Assembly: GCA_003559215.1 (NCBI GenBank)
Contig: PWMF01000040.1
Coordinates: forward strand, 1 to 64,000
Length of the DNA: 64,000 bases
From: Natrialbaceae archaeon
GTDB lineage: Archaea > Halobacteriota > Halobacteria > Halobacteriales > Natrialbaceae
Direction of reading: 5' to 3'
The notes beneath the pieces were generated by a model. That model searched no databases and was not told the origin of the DNA. It saw nothing but the letters and a program-made list of their open reading frames with translations. How positions within the stretch are numbered: position 1 is the first letter of the stretch; every line of letters begins with the position of its first letter. Below are positions 7,487-16,654 of the stretch, piece by piece. Both the position numbers and the translations under genes were made by a program.

Positions 7487-8596
7487 TCAGTCGTCGGTCG
7501 GCCGCACGCCGAGAGTCAGGTCGACAGTCCGAACCTCGCCGTCACGACGCAGTTCGACCGCGACGGTGTCGCCGGGGCTGGTCTCGAGCGCGAGGTGCGT
7601 CGAGAGCGCGTGGCGGTCCGGAATCGGCTCGCCGTCGATCGAGAGGATAACGTCCCCGCCGATCGGGATCCGCTCCCCGCCGCGCTCGACGGACCGGTCG
7701 GCTCCTCGAAGGGTGCCGGTCGCGGGCTCCTGGATCGTGTCGGTGACGATGACGCCCGTCGCCTCCGCGAGGTCGTTCTCCTCGGCGATGAGTCGATCGA
7801 CGGTCGCAAGCGCGATCCCCAGGAACGGGTGGTCGTACTCACCGTCTTCGATGAGCGCAGGAACGACTCGTCGGGAGAGCGCGGCCGAGATCGCAAAGCC
7901 GATGTTGTCGCCGCCGCCGGCGTTGACGACGCCGACGACGTTCCCGTCGAGGTCGACCAGCGGACCGCCGCTGTTGCCGGGGTTGACCGCTGCGTCGGTC
8001 TGGACGGCGTTCGAGAACGTGAACTCGCCGTGGGGGGCCGGAACGGTTCGATCGACCCCGCTGACGATCCCCGACGACATCGACCCCTCGAGGCCGTAGG
8101 GGTTGCCGATCGCGAGCACCTCCTGACCGACGACGGGACGCTCCTCGGCCAGTCCTAACGAGCTCGCACCGTCGGGAACGTGGTCGGCCTCGAGGACGGC
8201 GAGATCGCTCTGGCGGTCGCTGCCCAGCAGTCGGGTGCCCGACCAGTCGCCGTTGATATACTGCAGGTCGACCTCTTCTGCGCCGGCGACCACGTGCTCG
8301 TTCGTGACGATGTACTCGCCGTCGACGACGAACCCCGACCCCTGGCCCCGACCCTCCTCTTCGGTGTACGGATCCTCGATCCCGAACACGCGGATCTGGG
8401 TAACCGAGTCGATGATCGTCTCGTAGACGTCGGTGTAGGTCGACCCGTCCGCACGGTTCTCCCGGTCGATCCCGCTCGAGGAGTCCCCCTCGATCGAGCT
8501 TTCGGTCCGCGGTTCGGCACAGCCGGCGACCAGGCCGGCGAGTCCGACGCCCGCACCCGCGAGAACGTCGCGGCGGCTCGGTCGATACTGATCCAT
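7487..8596 (-). CDS. Tat-exported HtrA/DegP-like serine protease (lipoprotein)
   Basis: A 369-residue trypsin-fold protease with a C-terminal PDZ domain. Residues 8-9 are the twin arginines (SRRDVLAGAG), and Cys26 in AGC is a lipobox, so the enzyme should be tethered outside the membrane. The triad is visible: His101 in TNEHVV, Asp131 in SDLAVL, Ser209 in NPGNSGGP. The PDZ domain (about 265-360) ends with DTVAVELRRDGEVRTVDLTLG. HtrA proteins degrade or refold damaged exported proteins. I chose the ATG at 8596 because the Tat motif follows directly. The gene diverges from pus10. Confidence 0.9.
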   Translation of the reverse strand: MDQYRPSRRDVLAGAGVGLAGLVAGCAEPRTESSIEGDSSSGIDRENRADGSTYTDVYETIIDSVTQIRVFGIEDPYTEEEGRGQGSGFVVDGEYIVTNEHVVAGAEEVDLQYINGDWSGTRLLGSDRQSDLAVLEADHVPDGASSLGLAEERPVVGQEVLAIGNPYGLEGSMSSGIVSGVDRTVPAPHGEFTFSNAVQTDAAVNPGNSGGPLVDLDGNVVGVVNAGGGDNIGFAISAALSRRVVPALIEDGEYDHPFLGIALATVDRLIAEENDLAEATGVIVTDTIQEPATGTLRGADRSVERGGERIPIGGDVILSIDGEPIPDRHALSTHLALETSPGDTVAVELRRDGEVRTVDLTLGVRPTDD

Positions 8597-8708
8597 ACCG
8601 ACGGGTCGTACCGGACGTATTTGAACCTCGTGGGACAGTCCGTCACGGTGATCCGTCACGGGCATCGAATGGAAAACGTGTTACCCGCGGCTACCCGAGT
8701 GGGAGCAT

Positions 8709-10094
8709 ATGAGTACCGAGGACGCCCGCGCGCTGCTCTCGACGGGATCTGTCTGTGACTCCTGTCTCGGCCGCCCGTTCGCCGAGCGGAGTTTCGGGCT
8801 GACCAACGCCGAGCGGGGCCGGGCGCTGCGGACGACGATCGCGATCGAGAACGACGACGACTTCGAGCCCGTCGATCCCGAGGCGTGTTGGGTCTGCGAG
8901 GGATACTGCGACACCTTCGACGCGATCGCGGAAACGATCGTCGGCGAACTCGAGGGGATCGACTTCGCGACCTACCAGGTCGGCACCCGGGTTCCGCCGC
9001 TGGTCGAGGAGAACGAACGACTGTTCCGCGAGGACGCGGGTCTCGAGCCCGACGTCGGCGAGTCGATGAAACGGGAGATGAACCGCGAGGTCGGTCGGCG
9101 CGTCGGTTCGAAGACGGGCGCCGAGGTCGACTTCGAGCGCCCGGACGTCCTCGCGGTCGTCGACCTCGAGGCGTTCGACCCCCTCGAGTTCGACGCGGAC
9201 GACGCCGTCACGAGCCACGCGGTCGACGTCCAGGTCAACCCCGCGTTCGTCTACGGTCGCTACCGAAAACTCGAGCGTGACATCCCCCAGACGGAGTGGC
9301 CCTGCCGGGAGTGTGGGGGCAGCGGGATCCAGCTCGGCGAGGACGGCGAGGAGCCCTGCGACTACTGCGGGGGCTCGGGGTACATGTACGACACGAGCGT
9401 CGAGCAGGTCGTCCGTCCCCACGTCGTCGAGGCGATGGACGGCGAGGAGGGCACCTTCCACGGCGCGGGCCGCGAGGACGTCGACGCCCGGATGCTCGAG
9501 GAAGGCCGCCCGTTCGTCCTCGAGGTCAAACGCCCGAAGCGTCGCGATCCGGATCCCGCCGAGCTCGAACGCGAGATCAACGACGCGGCCGAGGGGAGTG
9601 TGGAGGTCGAGGGGCTCCGACTCGCCACGTACGAGATGGTCGAACGCGTCAAGGAAAACGACGCGAGCAAGCGCTACCGCGCGGACGTCGAGTTCGCCGA
9701 TCCTATCGACGAGGCCGACTTCGAGACCGCCCTCGAGGAGCTCTCGGGAACCACCGTCGAGCAGTACACACCCCAGCGGGTCGACCACCGCCGTGCGGGC
9801 CTGACCCGCGAGCGCACCGTCTACGAGATCGACGGGGGTCTCGACCCTGACGATCCGACCCGGGCGGAGGTCCGACTCCACGGCGCGGGCGGCCTCTACG
9901 TGAAGGAACTCATCAGCAGCGACGAAGGCCGTACCGAGCCCAGCCTGGCGGGACTGCTCGAGACCGACGCGGAGGTGACGGCGCTGGACGTCACCGGCGT
10001 CGAGGGCGAGGACGAGCCGTTCGAGCTCGAGGAGTTCTTCCGGGACGAGCCGGCGGCGAAAACGAGCGGAGACAGCGACGGAGACGCGGACTGA
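8709..10094 (+). CDS. pus10: tRNA pseudouridine(54/55) synthase Pus10
   Basis: A 461-residue Pus10 protein. The N-terminal zinc/THUMP-containing region has CDSC at residues 16-19 and CWVCEGYC near 60. A second cysteine cluster, CRECGGSG...CDYCGGSG near residues 199-220, splits the protein before the catalytic domain. The catalytic Asp motif lies at about 253-262 (AGREDVDARML), followed by GRPFVLEVKRP. The enzyme makes pseudouridine at positions 54 and 55 of archaeal tRNA; TrmY then methylates position 54. Confidence 0.93.
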   Translation: MSTEDARALLSTGSVCDSCLGRPFAERSFGLTNAERGRALRTTIAIENDDDFEPVDPEACWVCEGYCDTFDAIAETIVGELEGIDFATYQVGTRVPPLVEENERLFREDAGLEPDVGESMKREMNREVGRRVGSKTGAEVDFERPDVLAVVDLEAFDPLEFDADDAVTSHAVDVQVNPAFVYGRYRKLERDIPQTEWPCRECGGSGIQLGEDGEEPCDYCGGSGYMYDTSVEQVVRPHVVEAMDGEEGTFHGAGREDVDARMLEEGRPFVLEVKRPKRRDPDPAELEREINDAAEGSVEVEGLRLATYEMVERVKENDASKRYRADVEFADPIDEADFETALEELSGTTVEQYTPQRVDHRRAGLTRERTVYEIDGGLDPDDPTRAEVRLHGAGGLYVKELISSDEGRTEPSLAGLLETDAEVTALDVTGVEGEDEPFELEEFFRDEPAAKTSGDSDGDAD

Positions 10095-10140
10095 GCACGG
10101 AGAGCCGTTTCGACCCGTCTCGGTTCGTCGAAGCGATGGA

Positions 10141-10620
10141 TTACCGAACGTCCTCCGTGAGGGTCCCCTCGCGTTCCTCGGTCGGTCGAGTCGTCGGCTT
10201 CGTGTCGGTCCTGTCACCAACACGCGTCTGTTCATCCGATGGCGGGTCGTTCGAACCGGCACTCGATTCCGCTAGCGCGTTCGCATCGAGGAGGGTCTGC
10301 ACTCTGCGTTCGAACGTCGCCTCGTCGAGCTCGCCGGACGCATATTGTCGTTTCAGCACCTCGAACGCGTCGTTTTCGGTTCTGGGCTCCTCGGTATCGG
10401 CGTCGAGTCGTTCGGCGGTCTCCGCTCCCCACCACCGCTCGATCGTCTCGGAATCGCCGAACAGCAACACGAGCATCGGGACAGCGAGCAAACCGAGGAT
10501 ACCGGCCGCGAGGAGTGCCGTGCTGCTGAGAAGGCCACCGACGATCAACACGCCGAGTGCCGGAAAGCAGAGAATCGACGGATACAGTCTGATCCGTTCG
10601 ACGGGATCGATACTGCTCAT
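10141..10620 (-). CDS. SHOCT-domain membrane protein
   Basis: A 159-residue protein. Two transmembrane helices lie near residues 13-52 (SILCFPALGVLIVGGLL and ALLAAGILGLLAVPMLVLLFG). A charged linker leads to a SHOCT-like helix pair (FEVLKRQYASGELDEATFERRVQTLLD, residues ~88-114). The C-terminus is a disordered acidic/Thr-rich tail. SHOCT domains are short oligomerisation motifs found with many membrane proteins. The start at 10620 is the ATG before SSIDPVERIRLYP. The function is unknown. Confidence 0.7.
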   Translation of the reverse strand: MSSIDPVERIRLYPSILCFPALGVLIVGGLLSSTALLAAGILGLLAVPMLVLLFGDSETIERWWGAETAERLDADTEEPRTENDAFEVLKRQYASGELDEATFERRVQTLLDANALAESSAGSNDPPSDEQTRVGDRTDTKPTTRPTEEREGTLTEDVR

Positions 10621-10750
10621 ACCGTCGCTAACGACGACTCGGTCCAAAAACTGTAGATTGGGCAACACCTCCCGCTCGAGCGTGTCGCAATCGCCTGCGG
10701 GAGCGTGAGGCCCGGCCCAGCCCGATCGCGGCCGCCGAGGAACGAATCAC

Positions 10751-12859
10751 TCACTCGTCCAACTGGCCCTCGACTACCGGATCGTGGGTTTCGTACCACG
10801 CTAGTACCTGCTCGAGGCGATGGATCGCACGATCGGGATCGCCGATGTTGTGGTGCTCGTCGGGGTAGACGATCAGTTTCGCGTCGACCCCCTGCTTGCG
10901 TGCGGCGGTGTAAAGCTGTTCGGACTGCGACGGTGGACAGCGCCAGTCCTCGCCGCCCGCCGTCACGAGCAGCGGCGTGTCGATCTCGCCGGCGTCGAGG
11001 ATGGCGGAGGCGGCGTCGTAGCCGTCGGGGTTCTCCCAGGGAAGACCGAAGTCTGCCTCCATCCAGTTGTGCGAGTCGCCGGTTCCGAAGTCCGCGCGCA
11101 GGTCGTAGATGCCGTGTTCCGGCGCAGCCGCGGCGAACAGGTCCGTTTGCGTGACGAGGTACCCCTGGGTGATGCCGCCGTAGGAGAAGCCGTAGCCGAA
11201 GACGCGGTCGCGATCGGCCCAGCCCCGATCCACGAGCTCCTCGACCCCCGCGACGATGTCGTCGACTTCCGCGGTTCCCCACCGGCCACGCAACACGTCG
11301 GCGAACTCCTGGCCGCGGGAGGTGCCGCCCCGGTAGTTCGGCCGGAAGAGCACGTACCCCCGGCTCGTCAGCGCCGCGTGGGCGAAGCTGAACACCGGCT
11401 CGTCGTAGGACAGGGGACCGCCGTGGATCGCCACCACGAGCGGGTGGGGTCCGTCCTCGAGGGCGATCTCTGGATCGTGGTAGACGACCCCGTCGATAAC
11501 CCAGCCGTCGGACTCCCACTCGACGCGGCGGGCCTCCGGCATCGGGTACGAGTCGGTGAGCTCCGCGTTGACCGCGGAAAGCCGCCGGAGCGACTCGGGT
11601 TCCTCGCTCGCCTCGAAGTCGTCGACCGCGACCGCGTGGACGTCCATCCCCTCCTGGGGGTGTGAGACCACGAGCGCGGCCGTTGAGCCGTCGTCGGCGA
11701 CGTCGAACGCGAGAATCGCCCGGTCGTCGCCCTGAGCCTCGAAGGTTCGCTCGGCCGGGCCGTCGATCCCGGCGCGGACGAGCCGCGTTCTAGCCTCGTC
11801 GCCGACGAGGGTGTAGGCCGCGCCGTCGACCCAGTTGATCGTCGCCCCGCGGGCGACGCCCCTGTCGAGGTCGGCCGTTAACGACCGCGGTTCCTCGCCG
11901 TCGTGAGAGTAGAGCTCGTCGGGCTTCGTCCAGTCCTCCGGATCACGGACGACGAATCCCAGCGTCCCGTCCTCGCGCCAGGACGGCCGCGTGCACTGCC
12001 ACTCGCCGTCGGTCAGCCGCCGCAGATCCGAGCCGTCGGGAGCAATCGTGTACACGTCCCGAACCAGCGTGTCGTCGGGCTGCTCGAGGCGACACGACGT
12101 GAAGGCGATGCGGTCGGTCGGGCCCCATCGGGGTTCCATTCCCGTGAGGTCCTGGAACGCGCCGCCGCCGTAGGCGTCGTCGAGGCGCTCGGACTCGCCC
12201 GACTCGAGGTCGACGACGAACAGGTAGGTCGTCACGTCGTCGGTCCAGCCGGTTCCGTCGGCCTTGTGCTGGAGGCGCGTCGTCTCGATCGGGCCGCCCT
12301 CGCGCACCCGCTCGAGGTACTCGTGCTCGTCGTCGGTCGGGTCCCGCGCGGCGATCACGAGTCGGTCGCCGTCCGGGCTCCAGTCGAACTCCGCGACACC
12401 CTCCTCGCGGTCGGTCACCTGCCGGGCGTCCCCGCCTCGAGCGAGGTCGAACAGCCACACCTGCGGTTTCGGTTCGTCGTCGGCTTCGGACCCGCTCGCG
12501 TCGTCCGTCGCGTCGGCGTCTTCGTTCCCGTCCGCCGCACTCGAGTCGTCTCCCTCGTCCCCCCGGTCCTGCCACCCGACTCGCCGCCCGACGTCCGCCT
12601 CCCGTGCGGCGAGAAACGCGAGTTCGTCTCCCGACGGGCTCCAGGCGGGGCTCGAGGCACCGGCGACGGTCGTCAGCCGGTGTGGCTCCCTCGAGCCGTC
12701 CGTTGGGGCGACGAACAGCGAGGTGACGGCCTCGTCGGCATCCTGGTCGTACTCGGTCGCGGCGAACGCGACCCGATCGCCGTCGGGCGAGACCGCGACG
12801 TCGGTGATCTCCGTGAGGTCGTAAAACGCTTCCAACGGAAGCTCGGTTCGTTCGGTCAC
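10751..12859 (-). CDS. S9-family serine peptidase (acylaminoacyl-peptidase type)
   Basis: A 702-residue prolyl-oligopeptidase-family enzyme. The N-terminal ~430 residues form a beta-propeller with TolB-like blades (SPDGDRVAF, WSPSGDEL, WSPDGDRL). The C-terminal alpha/beta hydrolase holds the triad: Ser559 in GFSYGG, Asp638 in GGEDWRC and His near 670 in DEHHN. An acidic insertion (DDSSAADGNEDADATDDASGSEADD) near residue 105 is a halophilic loop. There is no signal peptide, so it is cytoplasmic and probably degrades short or acylated peptides. It is monocistronic, divergent from rnhB. Confidence 0.9.
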   Translation of the reverse strand: MTERTELPLEAFYDLTEITDVAVSPDGDRVAFAATEYDQDADEAVTSLFVAPTDGSREPHRLTTVAGASSPAWSPSGDELAFLAAREADVGRRVGWQDRGDEGDDSSAADGNEDADATDDASGSEADDEPKPQVWLFDLARGGDARQVTDREEGVAEFDWSPDGDRLVIAARDPTDDEHEYLERVREGGPIETTRLQHKADGTGWTDDVTTYLFVVDLESGESERLDDAYGGGAFQDLTGMEPRWGPTDRIAFTSCRLEQPDDTLVRDVYTIAPDGSDLRRLTDGEWQCTRPSWREDGTLGFVVRDPEDWTKPDELYSHDGEEPRSLTADLDRGVARGATINWVDGAAYTLVGDEARTRLVRAGIDGPAERTFEAQGDDRAILAFDVADDGSTAALVVSHPQEGMDVHAVAVDDFEASEEPESLRRLSAVNAELTDSYPMPEARRVEWESDGWVIDGVVYHDPEIALEDGPHPLVVAIHGGPLSYDEPVFSFAHAALTSRGYVLFRPNYRGGTSRGQEFADVLRGRWGTAEVDDIVAGVEELVDRGWADRDRVFGYGFSYGGITQGYLVTQTDLFAAAAPEHGIYDLRADFGTGDSHNWMEADFGLPWENPDGYDAASAILDAGEIDTPLLVTAGGEDWRCPPSQSEQLYTAARKQGVDAKLIVYPDEHHNIGDPDRAIHRLEQVLAWYETHDPVVEGQLDE

Positions 12860-13001
12860 GCCAACTACGTTTCATCGACCTGTAATATGTGTTACGGGCT
12901 CACCCGGGACCGTCCCGCAGGATTCATCCGCACTTCCCGGGGAACGGGCCCGGTGTTCGAACAACGAAACGGTTTAGCGGGTCGCGACGGATCCTCGAGC
13001 C

Positions 13002-13670
13002 ATGCCGTTCGGTGTCGACGAAGCGGGAAAGGGACCCGCGCTGGGATCGATGTTCGCCGCGGCCGTCCACGTCCCGGAAGCCGACGCGCTCCCCGAGGGG
13101 ATCGCGGACTCGAAGCAACTCGCACCCGAGCGTCGCGAGGAGCTGGCCGCAACCCTGCGCGAGGACCGCCGGATCGCCGTCGGCGTGAGCGAGATCAGGC
13201 CGACCCTGATCGATGATCCGGAGACCGACATGAACTCGCTCGCGGTCAGGGCTCACGCCGAGGCGATCGAAGGGGCGCTCGAGGCGGCCGACGTTTCCGC
13301 CGATTCCCCGGCGCCGGGACTCTGCGACGCCTGCGACACCGACGCCGACCGCTTCGCCCGCCGGGTCGCCGACGCCTGCGAACTCGAGTACGAACTCGAC
13401 CTTGCGGCCGAACACGGCGCGGACGACGAAGATCCGATCGTCGGCGCGGCGAGTATCGTCGCCAAGGTCGAACGTGACGCCTCGATGGCCACGCTGGCCG
13501 AGGAGTACGGCCCCGTCGGCAGCGGCTACCCGAGTGACCCGACCACGCGAGAGTTCCTCGAGTCCTACGTCGCCGAGACGGGCGAACTCCCGCCGTTCGC
13601 CCGCGAGTCGTGGTCGACCTGCGCGGATATCCTCGCCGACGCCGAGCAGACGGGCCTCGAGCAGTTCTGA
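13002..13670 (+). CDS. rnhB: Ribonuclease HII
   Basis: A 222-residue RNase HII. GVDEAGKGPALG at residues 3-14 supplies the first catalytic Asp-Glu pair, SKQL follows, and CDACDTD near 108 supplies the next catalytic Asp. ADDEDPIVGAASIVAKVERD contains the conserved A-S-I-x-A-K motif, and GSGYPSDPTT is the substrate-binding loop. It removes RNA embedded in DNA. An upstream AT-rich segment is shared with the divergent peptidase gene. Confidence 0.93.
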   Translation: MPFGVDEAGKGPALGSMFAAAVHVPEADALPEGIADSKQLAPERREELAATLREDRRIAVGVSEIRPTLIDDPETDMNSLAVRAHAEAIEGALEAADVSADSPAPGLCDACDTDADRFARRVADACELEYELDLAAEHGADDEDPIVGAASIVAKVERDASMATLAEEYGPVGSGYPSDPTTREFLESYVAETGELPPFARESWSTCADILADAEQTGLEQF

Positions 13671-13687
13671 CGCGGATCATGTCGCCG

Positions 13688-13694
13688 TTTTATA
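13688..13694 (+). promoter_or_regulatory. TATA element of the cation exchanger gene
   Basis: TTTTATA lies 34-40 bases before the GTG start. The expected transcript start is within a few bases of the start codon, so the mRNA would have almost no leader. Confidence 0.4.
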
Positions 13695-13727
13695 CCGTCT
13701 CGAGACGCCGATAGGGACGAGAGAGTC

Positions 13728-14738
13728 GTGCTCGAGATCGTCTGGTTCCTCGTCCTCGCAACCGTCGCGACGGGCGTCGTCTGGAAGGGCAGCACCTGGC
13801 TCGAGACCGCCGCGGATCGGATCGCCGTCGGCTACGGCGTCCCGCCGGTCGTCCAGGGGGCGGTCATCGCTGCCGTCGGCTCGAGCACGCCCGAACTGGT
13901 GAGTGTCCTCCTCGCGACGTTGGTTCATGGCGAGTTCGAGCTCGGCGTCGGCGCTGTCGTCGGCTCGGCCGTCTTTAACCTGCTCGTGATCCCGGGACTC
14001 GCCGTGCTGGCCGGTACCGGGAGCATGTCGACGAACCAGGAACTGGTGTACAAGGAGTCGCTGTTCTACATGCTCGCGGTCGCTGCGCTCCTGTTGACGT
14101 TCTCGCTCGCGGTGATCTACCACCCGCTCGAGGGCGCGGGGCTGCAGGGGGAGGTCACGCGGTGGCTCGCGCTGTTCCCGCTCGGGCTGTACGGACTCTA
14201 CGTGTTCACGCAGTATCTGGATGCGACCGAGAACGAGATTACGGCCGACCGCTCCGTAAACCGGCTCCGGACCTGGCTGTGGTTCGGGGCCGGACTGGTC
14301 GTCATCGTCGTCGGCGTCGAGGGGCTCGTTCGGGCCGCGATCGGGCTTGGCGACGCCTTCGGGACGCCCGCCTTCCTCTGGGGGATGATCGTCGTCGCCG
14401 CGGGCTCGAGCGTCCCCGATGCGTTCGTCAGCGTCGCCGCTGCCCGGGCTGATCGGCCGTCGGTCAGCCTCGCGAACGTGCTCGGGAGCAACATCTTCGA
14501 CCTGCTCGTCGCCGTCCCCGTCGGCGTGCTCGTCGCCGGCTCACTGGCGATCACGTTCGCCCACATCGTCCCGATGATGGCGTTTCTCGTCCTCGCGACG
14601 GTCGTCTTCTTCGCGATCGCCCGGACGGGAATGCTGCTCTCGGAGCGAGAGGCCTGGCTGTTGCTCGGCGCGTACGGCGTGTTCGTGGTCTGGCTGGTTC
14701 TCGAGAGCGTCGGTCTGTTGAACGTTGTTCCCACATAG
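13728..14738 (+). CDS. Sodium/calcium exchanger-family (CaCA) membrane transporter
   Basis: A 336-residue protein with about ten transmembrane helices and the two inverted alpha-repeats of the CaCA superfamily. The first contains AVGSSTPELVSVL near residues 47-60, the second AAGSSVPDAFVS near 224-235. The acidic Glu/Asp in each repeat bind the cation. Members exchange Ca2+ (or K+/H+) for Na+. It starts with GTG at 13728; no closer ATG precedes the first helix. Confidence 0.85.
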   Translation: MLEIVWFLVLATVATGVVWKGSTWLETAADRIAVGYGVPPVVQGAVIAAVGSSTPELVSVLLATLVHGEFELGVGAVVGSAVFNLLVIPGLAVLAGTGSMSTNQELVYKESLFYMLAVAALLLTFSLAVIYHPLEGAGLQGEVTRWLALFPLGLYGLYVFTQYLDATENEITADRSVNRLRTWLWFGAGLVVIVVGVEGLVRAAIGLGDAFGTPAFLWGMIVVAAGSSVPDAFVSVAAARADRPSVSLANVLGSNIFDLLVAVPVGVLVAGSLAITFAHIVPMMAFLVLATVVFFAIARTGMLLSEREAWLLLGAYGVFVVWLVLESVGLLNVVPT

Positions 14739-14815
14739 CCCTCGGACTCGAGGACAAGCGTTCGGCCGCAGTCGCAGGCGGGTCGCTCTTTTGCGTCGCC
14801 ACAGTTCGTTCGACG

Positions 14816-14920
14816 ATGCCACTCTGTACTCGGTGTGACGACCCCGTTTCGTTCGACTTCGTGCGCGCTCACGGCGACGGCCAAACGGTCGACTGGTGTC
14901 CGCGCTGTCGCGACGAGTGA
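14816..14920 (+). CDS. 34-residue zinc-ribbon microprotein
   Basis: A short open frame starting at ATG 14816: CTRC at residues 4-7 and CPRC at 28-31, with FDFVRAHGDGQTVDW between them. The paired CxxC knuckles, the acidic spacing and the clean start and stop make it a credible haloarchaeal zinc-finger microprotein. It lies between the exchanger gene and secD, on the plus strand. The role is unknown. Confidence 0.55.
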   Translation: MPLCTRCDDPVSFDFVRAHGDGQTVDWCPRCRDE

Positions 14921-15031
14921 TGCGGATTGCTGTACCCGTTTGCCGGTTCAACCGCAAGGCGGTTCGCGGTTGTATCGGGAACGACTTACAGCGGTCCGCA
15001 TGAACCAGAAAGCGAAATGCGATCGATCCGC

Positions 15032-16654
15032 CTACTTGTCCGTCAGCAGGCGCTGGAGGATGTCACCGTAGGCGGGTCGGGTGACGAGGACGCCGATCAG
15101 CACGCCGAGGATCGTGATGATCGCGAACCCACGAAGGTCGCCGAGGCTCAGCACGGCAAGCGGCGACAGCGCGATGATCGTCGTCGCCGCGGCGGCGCCG
15201 ATGATCCAGAACGCCTTGCGGAACCGGGACTCGAAGACGCGCCGGGAGCTGACGTCCCCCTCGTCCATCACCTCGTCGGCAATGATGATGAGGTCGTCCA
15301 CCCCTGTCCCGACGACAGCGATGAATCCGGCGACGTGGGAGAGGTCCAGCGGCATGCGTATCAGCGCCGCGAAGCCGAGCAGGATGACCACCTCCGCGAG
15401 CGCCGTGAGGATCATCGGCGCGGCGACGCGTCGATCGCTGTAGCGCAGGTAGACCATCCCGCTGACGGTCAGCACCGAGAGGACCCCGATCAGCAGCGAG
15501 TAGGTCTTGAACTGATCGGCCAGCGCCGGCTCGAGCGAGAACGTCTGTTCCTGCTCGAAGTCAAGCGGCGCGGTCAGGGCGCCCGACTGGAGGTTGACCG
15601 CGAGGTTGTGGGCGTCCTGCTGGGTCGGTACGATCATCTGGAAGACGGGATCGTTCACCCAGTTGCCCGAGGCCATGCTCTCGCCGAGATCGGGGCTCAT
15701 GCTGTGGGCGTCGACGACCTCGCCGTCGACCTCGGTGAGCAGACACCACTGCGGAGCGTCGGGATCGAAGTCGAACTCGCCGGTCTCGCGGTCGTGGACG
15801 GCACACTGGCCGACCCCTTCGCCGGTGAAGCCGTACTCGTTCATCGCCTCCTGGTAGTCGGCGGCGGGACTGGTGCCGTCTCCGTCCTCGGCGTCGTCGA
15901 CGGTGACGGGGACGTAGTGGTACCCCTCTTGATCGTTGTACGACGCCGAACCGACGTTGGCGAACTCCTCGCCCTGGAGGACCGTCTCGTTGGTCTGGTT
16001 CCCGTCCTCCTCGGGGTAGTAGGCGACGATCTGGACGTCGCCGCGCTCGGTCAGCATCTCGCGCAGTTCGGCGGGGCTCATGCCGGGCACCTCGGTGACG
16101 ATGTAGTAGCCGTCGCCGACGGTCGCCTCCTGGTAGGCGGTGCCGCCCGAGAGTCCCGCCTCGTTGATCCGCAGCTCGATCGTCTGGATGATCTCGTCGC
16201 GGGTCTGCTGGGTGACCTCGTTGTCGACATCGCCTTCGTCGACGTCGACGCCGGCCTCCTGCAGGGCGGCGGCGAACTCCGCGGCGGTGACCTCCTCGGC
16301 GAACACCTCGGCGGTGAAACGGTTGTCGTCCTCGTGGTAGCGGACGATCGCGTCGGCGGCGTCGACGCCGAGTTCGTCCTGGAGCGTCGACTCGACCTCG
16401 CGTTCCTGCTCGGGTTCGATCTGGATGTCGGCGCTCATCCCGACCGGCGGTGCGCTAATCCGCGTCCCACCGTCCAATCCGAGGCCGTACTCGAGGTTGG
16501 TCACCCCCTGGTCGACCGACTCGTTTTCCTCCTCGACGAGCGTGTCATCGTCCATCACCCCGCCGGGAACGAACAGCGCGACGAGCGCGGCGCTGACGAA
16601 AAGCACCAGCAGGAGAATCCGCCAGTACTCCTTGATGAAGGCGATCGGGTTCAT
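15032..16654 (-). CDS. secD: Protein-export membrane protein SecD
   Basis: A 540-residue SecD. One N-terminal helix (residues ~10-30) precedes a large extracellular domain (GLGLDGGTRI motif near 57-66, then P1-like domain). Five C-terminal helices follow, with GFIAVVGTGVDDLIIIADE, the conserved SecD signature in TM4, and GFAIITILGVLIGVLVTRPAYGD at the end. SecDF uses the ion gradient to assist late steps of Sec export. Its start overlaps the secF stop by four bases, so the pair is translationally coupled. Confidence 0.93.
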   Translation of the reverse strand: MNPIAFIKEYWRILLLVLFVSAALVALFVPGGVMDDDTLVEEENESVDQGVTNLEYGLGLDGGTRISAPPVGMSADIQIEPEQEREVESTLQDELGVDAADAIVRYHEDDNRFTAEVFAEEVTAAEFAAALQEAGVDVDEGDVDNEVTQQTRDEIIQTIELRINEAGLSGGTAYQEATVGDGYYIVTEVPGMSPAELREMLTERGDVQIVAYYPEEDGNQTNETVLQGEEFANVGSASYNDQEGYHYVPVTVDDAEDGDGTSPAADYQEAMNEYGFTGEGVGQCAVHDRETGEFDFDPDAPQWCLLTEVDGEVVDAHSMSPDLGESMASGNWVNDPVFQMIVPTQQDAHNLAVNLQSGALTAPLDFEQEQTFSLEPALADQFKTYSLLIGVLSVLTVSGMVYLRYSDRRVAAPMILTALAEVVILLGFAALIRMPLDLSHVAGFIAVVGTGVDDLIIIADEVMDEGDVSSRRVFESRFRKAFWIIGAAAATTIIALSPLAVLSLGDLRGFAIITILGVLIGVLVTRPAYGDILQRLLTDK

